Shown here piece after piece: positions 1 through 10,604 of a DNA stretch of 64,000 bases. This DNA comes from Neisseria meningitidis. GTDB lineage: Bacteria > Pseudomonadota > Gammaproteobacteria > Burkholderiales > Neisseriaceae. The stretch covers positions 1,860,001-1,924,000 of the forward strand of contig NZ_LR134525.1 of NCBI RefSeq assembly GCF_900638555.1. Reading direction: 5' to 3'. Positions within the stretch are counted from its first letter, which is position 1; the number at the start of each line of letters is the position of its first letter. Under the pieces are notes generated by a model. That model was not told the origin of the DNA, did not search any database, and was given only the letters and a program-made list of their open reading frames with translations. The position numbers and the translations under genes are program-made.

Positions 1-419
1 CCGCCGACGCGGATAAAATCGCCGACTTTGAACGGGCGGAACAGGATAATCAGCGCGCCGGCGGCAAAATTGGACAGCTGGTCTTTCAAGGACAACGCCA
101 CCGCCAAACCCGCGCCGCCGATTAAGGCGGTTACGGATGTTGTGGAAACGCCCAATCTGCCCAATGCGGCAATAATCACCAAAATCAATAAGCCGATATT
201 GGCAACATTACACAAAAAACTAATCAGCGTGGCATCGACCTGCGCGCGCGTCATCGCCGCCCTCATCACAGCGACAATGCGTTTCGCCGCCCATTTTCCG
301 ACCAAAAAAATAAGCAGCGCGGCGGCAAGGTTCAGCCCGAACGCCCACGCCTTTTCAGCCAGATGCTCCCAACCGGAAACACTGATCAGGTGTAAAAAAT
401 CAAATTGTTTGAAGTCCAT
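1..419 (-). CDS. mscS: Small-conductance mechanosensitive channel, MscS family (3' part outside window)
   Basis: Reading leftward from an ATG at 417-419, an open frame runs off the window edge, so only about the first 139 residues are visible. It starts MDFKQFDFLHL, has hydrophobic segments at about residues 25-42 and 70-90, and then the Gly/Ala-rich pore helix and beta-domain entry typical of MscS (ALIGGAGLAVALSLKDQLSN, then FRPFKVGDFIRVGG). MscS forms a heptameric inner-membrane channel that opens under hypo-osmotic tension. The family match is clear from the pore-helix motif; the missing C-terminus prevents any statement about length. Confidence 0.85.
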   Translation of the reverse strand, partial: MDFKQFDFLHLISVSGWEHLAEKAWAFGLNLAAALLIFLVGKWAAKRIVAVMRAAMTRAQVDATLISFLCNVANIGLLILVIIAALGRLGVSTTSVTALIGGAGLAVALSLKDQLSNFAAGALIILFRPFKVGDFIRVG

Positions 420-512
420 TGTTTTCCTCTTGATCGAACATCCGCCCCGTGCGGCGTAATCGGCACAGGTGTAAAAATGCCGTATGAAGCCCTGCGGGGC
501 GGTATGTTTGTT

Positions 513-1514
513 TTATTTCAAAACCGTTCTAATCCAACGGGAAACCCATCCGCGCTGGTTCGCATCAATATCGCGCTGCGCGGGGGCGGTGGTGTGCGTC
601 GGGGCTTGGGCGAAGCGGAACACGTCGGGCAGGCGCGTGTTTTTGACGGCGGGGTAAACCCACATTTCGGACGGAACCGCCTGCTGCACTTCCCGACTTT
701 GCAGCCATTGCACCAGTTTTGCCGCCAGCTTCGGCTGTTTCGCGCCCTTCAAGACCGCCGCGCCTTCGACCTGGCGGAATACGCCGCCTTTTAAAAACAG
801 GTTGCCCGTCGGCGGCTCGCTGTATTTGCCTTTGGAAAAATACACTTCCGCCGCCGGGCTGGCGGCATAACCGACCACCAGCGGATACGCGCCGCCGTTG
901 TGCGAAAAGTCGGTGTAATACGCCTCGCTCCAGCCTTTGGCGACCTTCACGCCGTTCTGCCGCATCTGTGCCCACCATTTGAACGCGCCTTCTTCGCCCA
1001 GACCGCTGATGTTCGCCATCAGGAAGCCCAGCCCCGGGGACGACGTGGCGGGGGACGGCACGACCAATAGGTTTTTATATTCGGGGCGGGTCAAATCCTG
1101 CAGGGTTTGCGGCAGAGGAAGCTTTTTGCCTTCAAACCATTTTTTGTCGTAATTGATGGACACATAGCCGTAATCGACCGCCAAAGCCGAAGGCAGCCCG
1201 ACCGCGACGGGGGCGGATTCGGGTTGCGCCGCCGCCAAAATGCCCATTTCCCGCGCCTTGCCGATATTGGCGTTGTCCAAACCATACACCGCGTCGGCAA
1301 TCGGGTTGGCGCGGCTCAAAATCAGTTTGTTGAGCATTTCGTTCGCGCCGCCCGCCTGAATAATCGACACTTTCGCATCGTTTGCCCGCTCGAAACGCGC
1401 AATCAGCCCTTTGGGCAGGCTGAACGACTTATGCACCGCCAGCCTGACTTCCGTCTGCGCCTGCAGGTATGCCGAAACCGCCAGCAGCGGCAGCAGCCAA
1501 ATTTTCCGTTTCAT
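513..1514 (-). CDS. Periplasmic substrate-binding protein of a thiamine-type ABC transporter
   Basis: This 333-residue protein has an N-terminal signal peptide (MKRKIWLLPLLAVSAYLQA) and a ThiB/TbpA-type binding-protein fold: a GGANEMLNKLILSRANP stretch followed by ADAVYGLDNA, as in thiamine-binding proteins. The open frame extends 47 codons upstream, but the ATG at 1514 has a strong AGGAGG-type ribosome site and is followed by the signal peptide, so that start is chosen. No permease or ATPase gene lies beside it, so the rest of the transporter must be elsewhere or shared. Substrate (thiamine or a related compound) is inferred from family resemblance only. Confidence 0.8.
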   Translation of the reverse strand: MKRKIWLLPLLAVSAYLQAQTEVRLAVHKSFSLPKGLIARFERANDAKVSIIQAGGANEMLNKLILSRANPIADAVYGLDNANIGKAREMGILAAAQPESAPVAVGLPSALAVDYGYVSINYDKKWFEGKKLPLPQTLQDLTRPEYKNLLVVPSPATSSPGLGFLMANISGLGEEGAFKWWAQMRQNGVKVAKGWSEAYYTDFSHNGGAYPLVVGYAASPAAEVYFSKGKYSEPPTGNLFLKGGVFRQVEGAAVLKGAKQPKLAAKLVQWLQSREVQQAVPSEMWVYPAVKNTRLPDVFRFAQAPTHTTAPAQRDIDANQRGWVSRWIRTVLK

Positions 1515-1572
1515 TCCGAGTCCTCCTCTATTCGCTGTAAAATAACATTCTAACAAATTTTCACGGTTCAAA

Positions 1573-2304
1573 ATGCAAGAAAACCCGACCGTGTGGCTGT
1601 TCGACCTCGACAACACGCTGCACAATGCCGATGCCGGCCTCTTCACACTCATCAACCGCGCTATGACACGCTATATGGCACGCCGCCTCAAACTCTCCGA
1701 ATCTGCCGCGTCCGACCTGCGTCAAGACTATTGGCACCGCTACGGCGCAACGCTCGCCGGACTGCAAATCCACCATCCCGAAATCGACATCGCCGAATTT
1801 TTGCGCGAAAGCCATCCGATCGATGCAATCCTGACCAGGCTGCACGGCATGGCGGATACGGAAAACACCCTATGCCGTCTGAACGGGCGCAAGGCGGTTT
1901 TTTCCAACGGCCCGTCGTTTTACGTCCGTGCCGTTGTCGGCGCACTCGGTTTGGAAAACCGTTTCGACGCACTGTTCGGCACGGATGATTTCGGGCTGCT
2001 GTACAAACCCAATCCGCAAGCGTATCTCAATGTCTGCCGCCTTTTGGACGTACCGCCCGAATGCTGCATTATGGTGGACGACAGCGCGGACAACCTGCAT
2101 CAGGCAAAAGCATTGGGCATGAAAACCGTCCGGTTCGGTGCAAAAGTGCACGACCTGCCCTTTATCGATGCTTCCGTAAGCGATATGGCGCAACTGGCTC
2201 GGTATGCAGAAACTTTGTCAGAACACCGCCAAAATCATTACAATACCCGCACACCCCCCCGAAAATACGAAAGAATGTTATGCGTAAAACCTTCCTTATC
2301 CTGA
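1573..2304 (+). CDS. HAD-superfamily phosphatase, pyrimidine 5'-nucleotidase type
   Basis: A 243-residue HAD hydrolase with all four motifs: FDLDNTLHN (nucleophile Asp and acid Asp, about residues 10-18), SNGPSF (motif II), YKPNPQAY (motif III Lys) and MVDDSADN (motif IV metal-binding Asp pair). The DNTLHN form resembles bacterial pyrimidine 5'-nucleotidases, which dephosphorylate UMP/CMP; exact substrate is not determined by sequence. It is divergent from the binding-protein gene at 1514. Its last 25 nt overlap the start of the downstream lipoprotein gene. The extreme C-terminus is encoded just after a C7 run at about 2254-2260, so its length may differ between strains. Confidence 0.85.
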   Translation: MQENPTVWLFDLDNTLHNADAGLFTLINRAMTRYMARRLKLSESAASDLRQDYWHRYGATLAGLQIHHPEIDIAEFLRESHPIDAILTRLHGMADTENTLCRLNGRKAVFSNGPSFYVRAVVGALGLENRFDALFGTDDFGLLYKPNPQAYLNVCRLLDVPPECCIMVDDSADNLHQAKALGMKTVRFGAKVHDLPFIDASVSDMAQLARYAETLSEHRQNHYNTRTPPRKYERMLCVKPSLS

Positions 2305-2552
2305 TGACTGCCGCCGCCCTTTTGTCGGGCTGCGCGTGGGAAACTTATCAAGACGGCAACGGCAAGACCGCCGTCCGTCAAAAATATCCCGCCGGCACGC
2401 CCGTTTATTACCAAGACGGCAGCTACTCGAAAAATATGAACTACAACCAATACCGTCCCGAACGCCATGCCGTGTTACCCAACCAAACCGGCAACAACGC
2501 CGACGAAGAGCATCGCCAACACTGGCAAAAGCCCAAATTTCAAAACCGATAA
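2280..2552 (+). CDS. Small lipoprotein of unknown function
   Basis: This 90-residue protein starts at the ATG at 2280, inside the end of the HAD gene. It has a lipoprotein signal peptide (MRKTFLILMTAAALLSGC, lipobox LSGC with Cys18), so it should be lipidated and anchored in a membrane. The mature part is hydrophilic and Tyr/Asn/Gln-rich, with no recognisable domain. A hairpin made of two uptake sequences follows it at 2562-2590. The overlap suggests translational coupling to the HAD gene. Function unknown. Confidence 0.75.
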   Translation: MRKTFLILMTAAALLSGCAWETYQDGNGKTAVRQKYPAGTPVYYQDGSYSKNMNYNQYRPERHAVLPNQTGNNADEEHRQHWQKPKFQNR

Positions 2553-2561
2553 ACCCACCCT

Positions 2562-2590
2562 ATGCCGTCTGAAGCCCTTTCAGACGGCAT
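2562..2590 (+). terminator. Uptake-sequence hairpin terminator
   Basis: ATGCCGTCTGAA and its inverse TTCAGACGGCAT are separated by 5 nt, giving a strong stem after the lipoprotein gene and just before glmU. Paired uptake sequences commonly serve as Rho-independent terminators in Neisseria; no long T-run follows, so termination here may be partial. Confidence 0.6.
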
Positions 2591-2606
2591 TGCACAGGAA
2601 AACGCT

Positions 2607-3977
2607 ATGCCGCAAAACACTTTAAACATCGTCATCCTCGCCGCCGGCAAAGGCACGCGCATGTATTCCAAAATGCCCAAGGTTTTGCACGAAATCGGCG
2701 GCGAAACAATGCTCGGGCGCGTTATCGACACCGCCGCCGCGCTGAATCCGCAAAACATCTGCGTCGTCGTCGGCCACGGCAAAGAGCAAGTTTTGGACAC
2801 CGTCAAACGCGATGTCGTCTGGGTTGAACAAACCGAACAGCTCGGCACCGGCCACGCCGTCAAAACCGCCCTGCCCCACCTTGCCGCCGAAGGCCGCACG
2901 CTGGTGTTGTACGGCGACGTTCCTTTAATTGACGTTGAAACCCTCGAAACCCTGCTCGAAGCCGCAGGCAACGAAGTCGGGCTGTTGACCGACGTGCCCG
3001 CCGACCCGTCAGGTTTGGGGCGCATCATCCGCGACGGCAGCGGCAGCGTAACCGCCATTGTCGAAGAAAAAGATGCCGACGCCGCCCAAAAAGCCGTGAA
3101 AGAAATCAACACAGGCATCCTCGTCCTGCCCAACGCCAAACTCGAAGCCTGGTTGAACAGCCTTTCCAGCAACAATGCCCAAGGCGAATATTATTTAACC
3201 GACCTCATTGCCAAAGCCGTTGCCGACGGCATCAAAATTCATCCCGTCCAAGTCCGCTCCTCCCATCTGGCCGCCGGCGTGAACAACAAACTCCAGCTCG
3301 CCGAACTCGAACGCATCTTCCAAACTGAACAGGCGCAAGAATTGCTCAAAGCAGGCGTAACCCTGCGCGACCCGGCACGTTTCGATTTACGAGGCCGTCT
3401 GAAACACGGGCAAGATGTCGTAATTGATGTGAACTGTATCTTTGAAGGCAAAATCGAACTCGGCGACAACGTCGAAATCGGTGCCAACTGCGTCATCAAA
3501 AACGCTAAAATCGGCGCAAACAGCAAAATCGCCCCCTTCTCCCACCTCGAAGGCTGCGAAGTCGGCGAAAACAACCAAATCGGCCCCTATGCCCGCCTGC
3601 GTCCGCAAGCCAAACTGGCTGACGATGTACACGTCGGCAACTTCGTCGAAATCAAAAACGCCGCCATCGGCAAAGGCACCAAAGCCAACCACCTCACCTA
3701 CATCGGCGATGCCGAAGTCGGCAGCAAAACCAACTTCGGCGCAGGTACGATTATTGCCAACTACGACGGCGTGCACAAACACAAAACCGTCATCGGCGAC
3801 GAAGTGCGCATCGGTTCAAACTGCGTCTTGGTCTCCCCCGTCAAAATCGGCAACAAAGTAACCACCGGCGCGGGCAGCACGATTACCCGCAATGTCGAAG
3901 ACGGCAAACTCGCCCTCGCCCGCTCCCGCCAAACCATCATCGACGGCTGGGTGAGGCCTGAAAAAAACAAACAATAA
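2607..3977 (+). CDS. glmU: Bifunctional GlmU: glucosamine-1-phosphate N-acetyltransferase / UDP-GlcNAc pyrophosphorylase
   Basis: GlmU (456 residues, normal length) makes UDP-N-acetylglucosamine for peptidoglycan and lipooligosaccharide in the cytoplasm. The N-terminal uridyltransferase domain shows the LAAGKGTRMYSKMPK nucleotide loop (about residues 10-24); the C-terminal half is a left-handed beta-helix of hexapeptide repeats (such as IGDNVEIGANCVIKNAKIG-type turns) ending near GRSRQTI-like sequence ARSRQTIIDGW. The start is the ATG at 2607; the open frame extends upstream through the uptake-sequence hairpin but that is not coding. glmS, which acts earlier in the same pathway, lies 6.6 kb downstream. 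Confidence 0.97.
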   Translation: MPQNTLNIVILAAGKGTRMYSKMPKVLHEIGGETMLGRVIDTAAALNPQNICVVVGHGKEQVLDTVKRDVVWVEQTEQLGTGHAVKTALPHLAAEGRTLVLYGDVPLIDVETLETLLEAAGNEVGLLTDVPADPSGLGRIIRDGSGSVTAIVEEKDADAAQKAVKEINTGILVLPNAKLEAWLNSLSSNNAQGEYYLTDLIAKAVADGIKIHPVQVRSSHLAAGVNNKLQLAELERIFQTEQAQELLKAGVTLRDPARFDLRGRLKHGQDVVIDVNCIFEGKIELGDNVEIGANCVIKNAKIGANSKIAPFSHLEGCEVGENNQIGPYARLRPQAKLADDVHVGNFVEIKNAAIGKGTKANHLTYIGDAEVGSKTNFGAGTIIANYDGVHKHKTVIGDEVRIGSNCVLVSPVKIGNKVTTGAGSTITRNVEDGKLALARSRQTIIDGWVRPEKNKQ

Positions 3978-3981
3978 AGCT

Positions 3982-4018
3982 ATGCCGTCTGAAGCCGGTT
4001 TCAGGTTTCAGACGGCAT
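3982..4018 (+). terminator. Uptake-sequence hairpin after glmU
   Basis: ATGCCGTCTGAA and TTCAGACGGCAT form an inverted repeat with a 13-nt loop directly after the glmU stop codon. Confidence 0.6.
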
Positions 4019-4053
4019 CAAACTCCTCCGATATCAGATAAGGACTGCAAACC

Positions 4054-4383
4054 ATGTCATTACCCCCATGCCCACAATGCGCCTCCGAATACACTTATGA
4101 AGACGGCGGACAATACATCTGCCCCGAATGCGCCCACGAATGGAATGAAACCGAATCCGCCGCCGACCTTGCGACTCAAGTGCGCGATGCCAACGGCGCG
4201 GCACTGCAAAACGGCGATACCGTCATCCTCATCAAAGACCTCAAGGTAAAAGGCAGCTCGATGGTGATCAAACAAGGTACGAAAGTCAAAGGCATACGCC
4301 TGCAGGAAGGCGATCACAACATCAGCTGCAAAATCGACGGCAGCGCGATGAATTTAAAATCCGAATTCGTCAAAAAAGCCTGA
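4054..4383 (+). CDS. PhnA/YjdM-family zinc-ribbon protein
   Basis: This 109-residue protein has an N-terminal zinc ribbon, [21 protein letters not shown] (two CxxC pairs at about residues 6-9 and 23-26), followed by the conserved PhnA core [22 protein letters not shown]. The family was named for a supposed role in alkylphosphonate uptake, which is poorly supported; true function is unknown. It stands alone between glmU and the convergent efeB gene, with a bidirectional hairpin at its end. Confidence 0.85.
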   Translation: MSLPPCPQCASEYTYEDGGQYICPECAHEWNETESAADLATQVRDANGAALQNGDTVILIKDLKVKGSSMVIKQGTKVKGIRLQEGDHNISCKIDGSAMNLKSEFVKKA

Positions 4384-4398
4384 CCGCCCAAAAACAAG

Positions 4399-4444
4399 AA
4401 ACGCCGTCCGAACCCGTTTGGCAAGGTTCGGACGGCGTTTTTTA
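4399..4444. terminator. Bidirectional hairpin terminator between phnA-like gene and efeB
   Basis: The stem AAACGCCGTCCGAACC / GGTTCGGACGGCGTTT, a variant of the uptake sequence, is followed by a T-run on the plus strand and is preceded by A-rich sequence, so it can stop transcription from both convergent genes. Confidence 0.75.
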
Positions 4445-4454
4445 TATGGCGGAT

Positions 4455-5720
4455 TTATACGCCCAGCAGCCCTTGCCCCAAAAAGCCGCCTTTTTCCACG
4501 CCGGGCAAGACGAAGAAATAGCCGCCGCCGAAGGGGCTGATGTATTCTTCCAGCGGTTCGCCGTTGAGGAGGTTTTGCACGAAGATGAATCCGTCGGCAA
4601 GGTTTGCCTGATAGCAGACGAACACCAGCCCGACATCAAGCTGTCCGCTTGAGGCGAGTCCGCGCGAATAGCTGTAGGCGCGGCGGAAGAGGCGGTGTTT
4701 TTTAAGGAACTCGGGATCGCGCGGATTCGCCAGGCGTATATGGCTGTCTTTGGGCGTGGTATTCCCCTCGGGGTCTTTGGCAAAATCCGGTTGGTCGGCT
4801 TCTTTTTTGCCGTCCATCGGCGCGCCGCTGTATTTGCGCCGCCCGAAAATGTCGGTTTGCTCTTGAAGCGGCGTCCTGTCCCAAAACTCAACAAAGTGGC
4901 GGATAAGGCGGACTGCCTGATAGCTGCCGTTTTTCGCCCACTCCGGTTCGTCGAGGCTGTTGGCGGCCACCCCCGTCCACAAAACCTCGTCGGCAGTTTT
5001 GGGGTCGGAAACTTTGGGGTTGCCCGTGCCGTCGCGGAAGCCCAACAGGTTGCGCGCCGCCATCGCGCCGGGTTCGGATTTAGGCTGCCACCCGTCGATA
5101 CTCCAGCGGATAACGGCGGTTTGGACGGTGTGTTTGATGATGTCGCGCAGGGCGGCTTGGCAGGTTTCGGGGGTGAAGGCACAGATTTGCAGGCTCAAAT
5201 CGCCGTCGCACCAGCTTTTTTGCAGCTTATCGTTGGAGAAGTCGCGCATTTCCTGCAAATGAATCGGTTTTTTGTCTTTGAGTCCGAACCGGCCGTCAAA
5301 CAGGCTGCTGCCCACCCCCACGGTAACGGTCAACCCGTCGGGGTTGAAGGCTTTGCCCAAAATGCCGCTGCCGGCTGGCGGAAGTTTGTCGTCGCCGTCT
5401 TGGTATTCGCCGCCTTGGGTGAGAAACTCGATGCGGGCGGTCAGCGTGCGGAACAGGTTTTCCAGCTGCTTGGCACTTTGCGCGGTTACGTCGAAGGCGC
5501 ACATAATCGAAAACGCCTGCTGCGGCGTAACGATGCCTGCCTGATGTTCGCCGTAGCAGGGATAGGCTTGGGGCGAGTGTTGGCTTTCGGCGGTGCGTTC
5601 GGCGGTTTCGCCCCGTTTTTTGCCGCCGAGATAACCTCCGATTGCGCCGACTGCTCCAGCTGCGATCGCGGTTTTAAAAAGAGTGCGCCTGGTCGGTTGT
5701 GCAGGTTGGTTTTTGCTCAT
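4455..5720 (-). CDS. efeB: EfeB, Dyp-type haem peroxidase / deferrochelatase, Tat-exported
   Basis: EfeB is the periplasmic peroxidase of the EfeUOB iron system. This 421-residue copy has a twin-arginine signal (TRRTLFKTAIAAGAVGA), the Dyp signature GFRDGTGNP with the catalytic Asp, and a C-terminal RRAYSY...FVCYQANLADGF region typical of the family. The start at 5720 places the Tat signal at the N-terminus; the open frame extends 15 codons further upstream without a better site. A CREE at 5826-5935 separates efeB from efeO, so efeB may be transcribed separately from efeUO. Known role: oxidising Fe(II) or taking iron from haem to feed the EfeU permease. Confidence 0.93.
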   Translation of the reverse strand: MSKNQPAQPTRRTLFKTAIAAGAVGAIGGYLGGKKRGETAERTAESQHSPQAYPCYGEHQAGIVTPQQAFSIMCAFDVTAQSAKQLENLFRTLTARIEFLTQGGEYQDGDDKLPPAGSGILGKAFNPDGLTVTVGVGSSLFDGRFGLKDKKPIHLQEMRDFSNDKLQKSWCDGDLSLQICAFTPETCQAALRDIIKHTVQTAVIRWSIDGWQPKSEPGAMAARNLLGFRDGTGNPKVSDPKTADEVLWTGVAANSLDEPEWAKNGSYQAVRLIRHFVEFWDRTPLQEQTDIFGRRKYSGAPMDGKKEADQPDFAKDPEGNTTPKDSHIRLANPRDPEFLKKHRLFRRAYSYSRGLASSGQLDVGLVFVCYQANLADGFIFVQNLLNGEPLEEYISPFGGGYFFVLPGVEKGGFLGQGLLGV

Positions 5721-5825
5721 GGTGTTTCCTTCAATATCCGTGCAGCAGGATGGGTATCCCTGCACGCCGTTTTTCCATTAACCGATAGCGGCAGGTTGAA
5801 ATTCCGCCCTGCAATATATGGCGGA

Positions 5826-5935
5826 TATAGTGGATTAACAAAAATCAGGACAAGGCGACGAAGCCGCAGACAGTATAAATAGTACGGCAAGGCAAGGCGA
5901 GGCAATGCCGTACTGGTTTTTGTTAATCCACTATA
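5826..5935. repeat. Correia element (short form)
   Basis: Complete inverted termini TATAGTGGATTAAC...GTTAATCCACTATA enclose 110 bp, the internally deleted form. It lies between efeO and efeB. Read leftward, TTGTCC and TATATC are 18 bp apart and point at efeB, so the element may supply a promoter. Confidence 0.95.
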
Positions 5936-5939
5936 AAAC

Positions 5940-5973
5940 TTCAGACGGCATCTGCCGCCAAATACCGTCTGAA
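5940..5973 (-). terminator. Uptake-sequence hairpin after efeO
   Basis: TTCAGACGGCAT and ACCGTCTGAA form an imperfect inverted repeat 10 nt beyond the efeO stop codon. Confidence 0.5.
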
Positions 5974-5983
5974 CGCTTGCGGC

Positions 5984-7986
<2,003 letters not shown>

Positions 7987-8009
7987 AAACGCGAACGAAC
8001 AAGGATGAT

Positions 8010-8026
8010 GAATAATATATTATCGG
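8010..8026. promoter_or_regulatory. Candidate Fur operator of efeUOB
   Basis: GAATAATATATTATCGG is an AATAAT/ATTATC dyad with a 2-nt spacer, close to the GATAAT-N-ATTATC Fur half-site arrangement. It sits 24-40 bp upstream of efeU, overlapping any likely -10 box. Assignment rests on resemblance and on iron transport context. Confidence 0.35.
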
Positions 8027-8196
8027 AATATTTTCATTGTTTGTAAATACAAATGCAAGTTATTTTTATCTGCATTGCCGCGCGGCGGAAAGTTCCGCAG
8101 GCTGCAGCTGCGCCCTGTGTTAAAATCCCCTCTCCACGGCTGCCGCAACGCCGCCCGAAACCATCTTTCTTATTACTGCCGGCAACATTGTCCATT

Positions 8197-9522
8197 ATGA
8201 AAAAATACCTATTCCGCGCCGCCCTGTACGGCATCGCCGCCGCCATCCTCGCCGCCTGCCAAAGCAAGAGCATCCAAACCTTTCCGCAACCCGACACATC
8301 CGTCATCAACGGCCCGGACCGGCCGGTCGGCATCCCCGACCCCGCCGGAACGACGGTCGGCGGCGGCGGGGCCGTTTATACCGCTGTGCCGCACCTGTCC
8401 CTGCCCCACTGGGCGGCGCAGGATTTCGCCAAAAGCCTGCAATCCTTCCGCCTCGGCTGCGCCAATTTGAAAAACCGCCAAGGCTGGCAGGATGTGTGTG
8501 CCCAAGCCTTTCAAACCCCCGTCCATTCCTTTCAGGCAAAACAGTTTTTTGAACGCTATTTCACGCCGTGGCAGGTTGCAGGCAACGGAAGCCTTGCCGG
8601 CACGGTTACCGGCTATTACGAACCGGTACTGAAGGGCGACGACAGACGGACGGCACAGGCCCGCTTCCCGATTTACGGTATTCCCGACGATTTTATCTCC
8701 GTCCCCCTGCCTGCCGGTTTGCGGAGCGGAAAAGCCCTTGTCCGCATCAGGCAGACGGGGAAAAACAGCGGCACAATCGACAATGCCGGCGGCACGCACA
8801 CCGCCGACCTCTCCCGATTCCCCATCACCGCACGCACAACGGCAATCAAGGGCAGGTTTGAAGGAAGCCGCTTCCTCCCCTACCACACGCGAAACCAAAT
8901 CAACGGCGGCGCGCTTGACGGCAAAGCACCGATACTCGGTTACGCCGAAGACCCCGTCGAACTCTTTTTTATGCACATCCAAGGCTCGGGCCGTCTGAAA
9001 ACCCCGTCCGGCAAATACATCCGCATCGGCTATGCCGACAAAAACGAGCATCCATATGTTTCCATCGGAAAATACATGGCGGATAAGGGCTACCTCAAAC
9101 TCGGACAAACCTCCATGCAGGGCATTAAGTCTTATATGCGGCAAAATCCGCAACGCCTCGCCGAAGTTTTGGGTCAAAACCCCAGCTATATCTTTTTCCG
9201 AGAGCTTGCCGGAAGCAGCAATGACGGCCCCGTCGGCGCACTGGGCACGCCGCTGATGGGCGAGTATGCCGGCGCAGTCGACCGGCACTACATTACCTTG
9301 GGCGCGCCCTTATTTGTCGCCACCGCCCATCCAGTTACCAGCAAAGCCCTCAACCGCCTGATTATGGCGCAGGATACCGGCAGCGCGATTAAAGGCGCGG
9401 TGCGCGTGGATTATTTCTGGGGTTACGGCGACGAAGCAGGGGAAACGGCTGGTAAAATGAAAGAACCGGGTTACGTCTGGCAGCTTCTACCCAACGGCAT
9501 GAAGCCCGAATATCGGCCGTAA
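8197..9522 (+). CDS. mltA: MltA, membrane-bound lytic murein transglycosylase A (GNA33-type lipoprotein)
   Basis: MltA cleaves glycan strands of peptidoglycan with 1,6-anhydro products. This 441-residue protein has a lipoprotein signal (MKKYLFRAALYGIAAAILAAC), the MltA domain with GTVTGYYEPVLKGD, and the C-terminal 3D domain with the catalytic Asp region AQDTGSAIKGAVRVDYFWGYG. The open frame runs 48 codons upstream of the ATG at 8197, but the signal peptide fixes the start. A likely -10 box (TGTTAAAAT, about 8119-8127) precedes it. In meningococci this protein is known as GNA33, required for normal septation. Confidence 0.95.
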   Translation: MKKYLFRAALYGIAAAILAACQSKSIQTFPQPDTSVINGPDRPVGIPDPAGTTVGGGGAVYTAVPHLSLPHWAAQDFAKSLQSFRLGCANLKNRQGWQDVCAQAFQTPVHSFQAKQFFERYFTPWQVAGNGSLAGTVTGYYEPVLKGDDRRTAQARFPIYGIPDDFISVPLPAGLRSGKALVRIRQTGKNSGTIDNAGGTHTADLSRFPITARTTAIKGRFEGSRFLPYHTRNQINGGALDGKAPILGYAEDPVELFFMHIQGSGRLKTPSGKYIRIGYADKNEHPYVSIGKYMADKGYLKLGQTSMQGIKSYMRQNPQRLAEVLGQNPSYIFFRELAGSSNDGPVGALGTPLMGEYAGAVDRHYITLGAPLFVATAHPVTSKALNRLIMAQDTGSAIKGAVRVDYFWGYGDEAGETAGKMKEPGYVWQLLPNGMKPEYRP

Positions 9523-9800
9523 ACCGGCAAAACAATGCCGTCTGAAGCCCATCACGGCCAATCGGGCGCATTAAGGCGAAGTTTTGAGATACCGCAGGCA
9601 CAAGCCGGCTGGACAAAATGCCTTTTTTTATTTGACGGAATGGATTTCCGCCCGAACGGAAATACCCCCTTGCAAACGATCGGAATCGGACGGGTATTCA
9701 AACGCGTCCGAACAAAAAAAGGCGGACATTCCCGCCCGCCCGTACCAGTCAGGAAACCGCACATCCGATTTGGCGGCGGCATCCTCCCGGTTATCCTCCG

Positions 9801-10322
9801 CTAAAGCAACAATGCCCGAGGTCTGCCGTTGCATTTGATTTCTTTTTCCAATTCATCGAACTCGGCTTCAAACCGCCGTTTCAATTGCTCGATCGCCGCC
9901 TGACGCTGCTGATACGTTTGGTTTGACGGCAACGCCTTTTGCGCGTCGAGGTATGCCTGTACTGTTTGTCCGCACTTTTTCTGGTGGGCGATGATTTTGT
10001 CCTTCATCGCCGCATCGGTTTTGACATACTGCCTGCGTTCGACATACAGCTCTTTCCCGTCGTCGGAAAGTTTGATCGGGATTTCCCCTATCCCTGTGTT
10101 TATCGAAAGCGCGCCGTCTTTTTCAGACAAAAGCAAAGACTCTTCCTCGCCTGTAACCACGTTGATTTTATTAAGGAAGTAATTGCCTTTTTCTTTTTTG
10201 ACGGCAATCATACCCTCTTTTTTGTCCGATTTTTCGCGCCAATAACCCTCGTAACCGCCGGCATCCTTGCCGCAGCCCGCCAACACCGCCGCCACGCCGA
10301 CGGCCAAAAGCATTTGTTTCAT
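9801..10322 (-). CDS. Putative lipoprotein of unknown function
   Basis: A 173-residue protein with a lipoprotein signal (MKQMLLAVGVAAVLAGC). AGGAG lies 7 nt before the second ATG (10322) but only 1 nt before the first (10328), so the second is preferred. The mature part is Lys/Glu-rich with a predicted helical C-terminal third (QRQAAIEQLKRRFEAEFDELEKE), probably coiled coil, and one Cys pair (KKCG and EIKCNG). No known domain was recognised. It is convergent with mltA; the 278 bp between them hold one single uptake sequence at 9535-9546 and nothing else I can identify. Confidence 0.75.
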   Translation of the reverse strand: MKQMLLAVGVAAVLAGCGKDAGGYEGYWREKSDKKEGMIAVKKEKGNYFLNKINVVTGEEESLLLSEKDGALSINTGIGEIPIKLSDDGKELYVERRQYVKTDAAMKDKIIAHQKKCGQTVQAYLDAQKALPSNQTYQQRQAAIEQLKRRFEAEFDELEKEIKCNGRPRALLL

Positions 10323-10420
10323 TTCCATACTCCTTTAACATTAAGACCGGGCGAGTATATTGTTTTTTTTTTTCAGCTTGTCAATATTGATTTGCAAAAA
10401 CTATAAACCAGCAGCAGGCA

Positions 10421-10498
10421 ATGCCGTCTGAACGCCCATCCCAGTCAGGCGGGGAAATCCCTCCCTTTTTTGAGCAAGCCCAAGCCTTCAGACGGCAT
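10421..10498. repeat. Widely spaced inverted pair of uptake sequences upstream of glmS
   Basis: ATGCCGTCTGAA and TTCAGACGGCAT are separated by 54 nt; the interval also holds AATCCCTCCC. It lies in the 280-bp gap between a leftward lipoprotein gene and glmS. The wide loop makes it a weak terminator. Confidence 0.5.
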
Positions 10499-10604
10499 TT
10501 TGCTGTTTTTCGGCGCGGAAGGCGGTTTATAATCCGAAGAGGAAGGTGCGGCACGGAAGCCGTCCGCGCCTGTTTTTTTTTCAACCGGATACTAAGGAAC
10601 AGTT

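Noticed and set aside
2250..2262. C7 run near the end of the HAD gene as a phase-variation tract
   Set aside because: It affects only the last residues of the HAD protein, beyond all catalytic motifs, so switching would hardly matter.
4695..5882. Plus-strand open frame of 395 codons
   Set aside because: Antisense to efeB, no recognisable protein family, starts and ends arbitrarily within efeB and the CREE.
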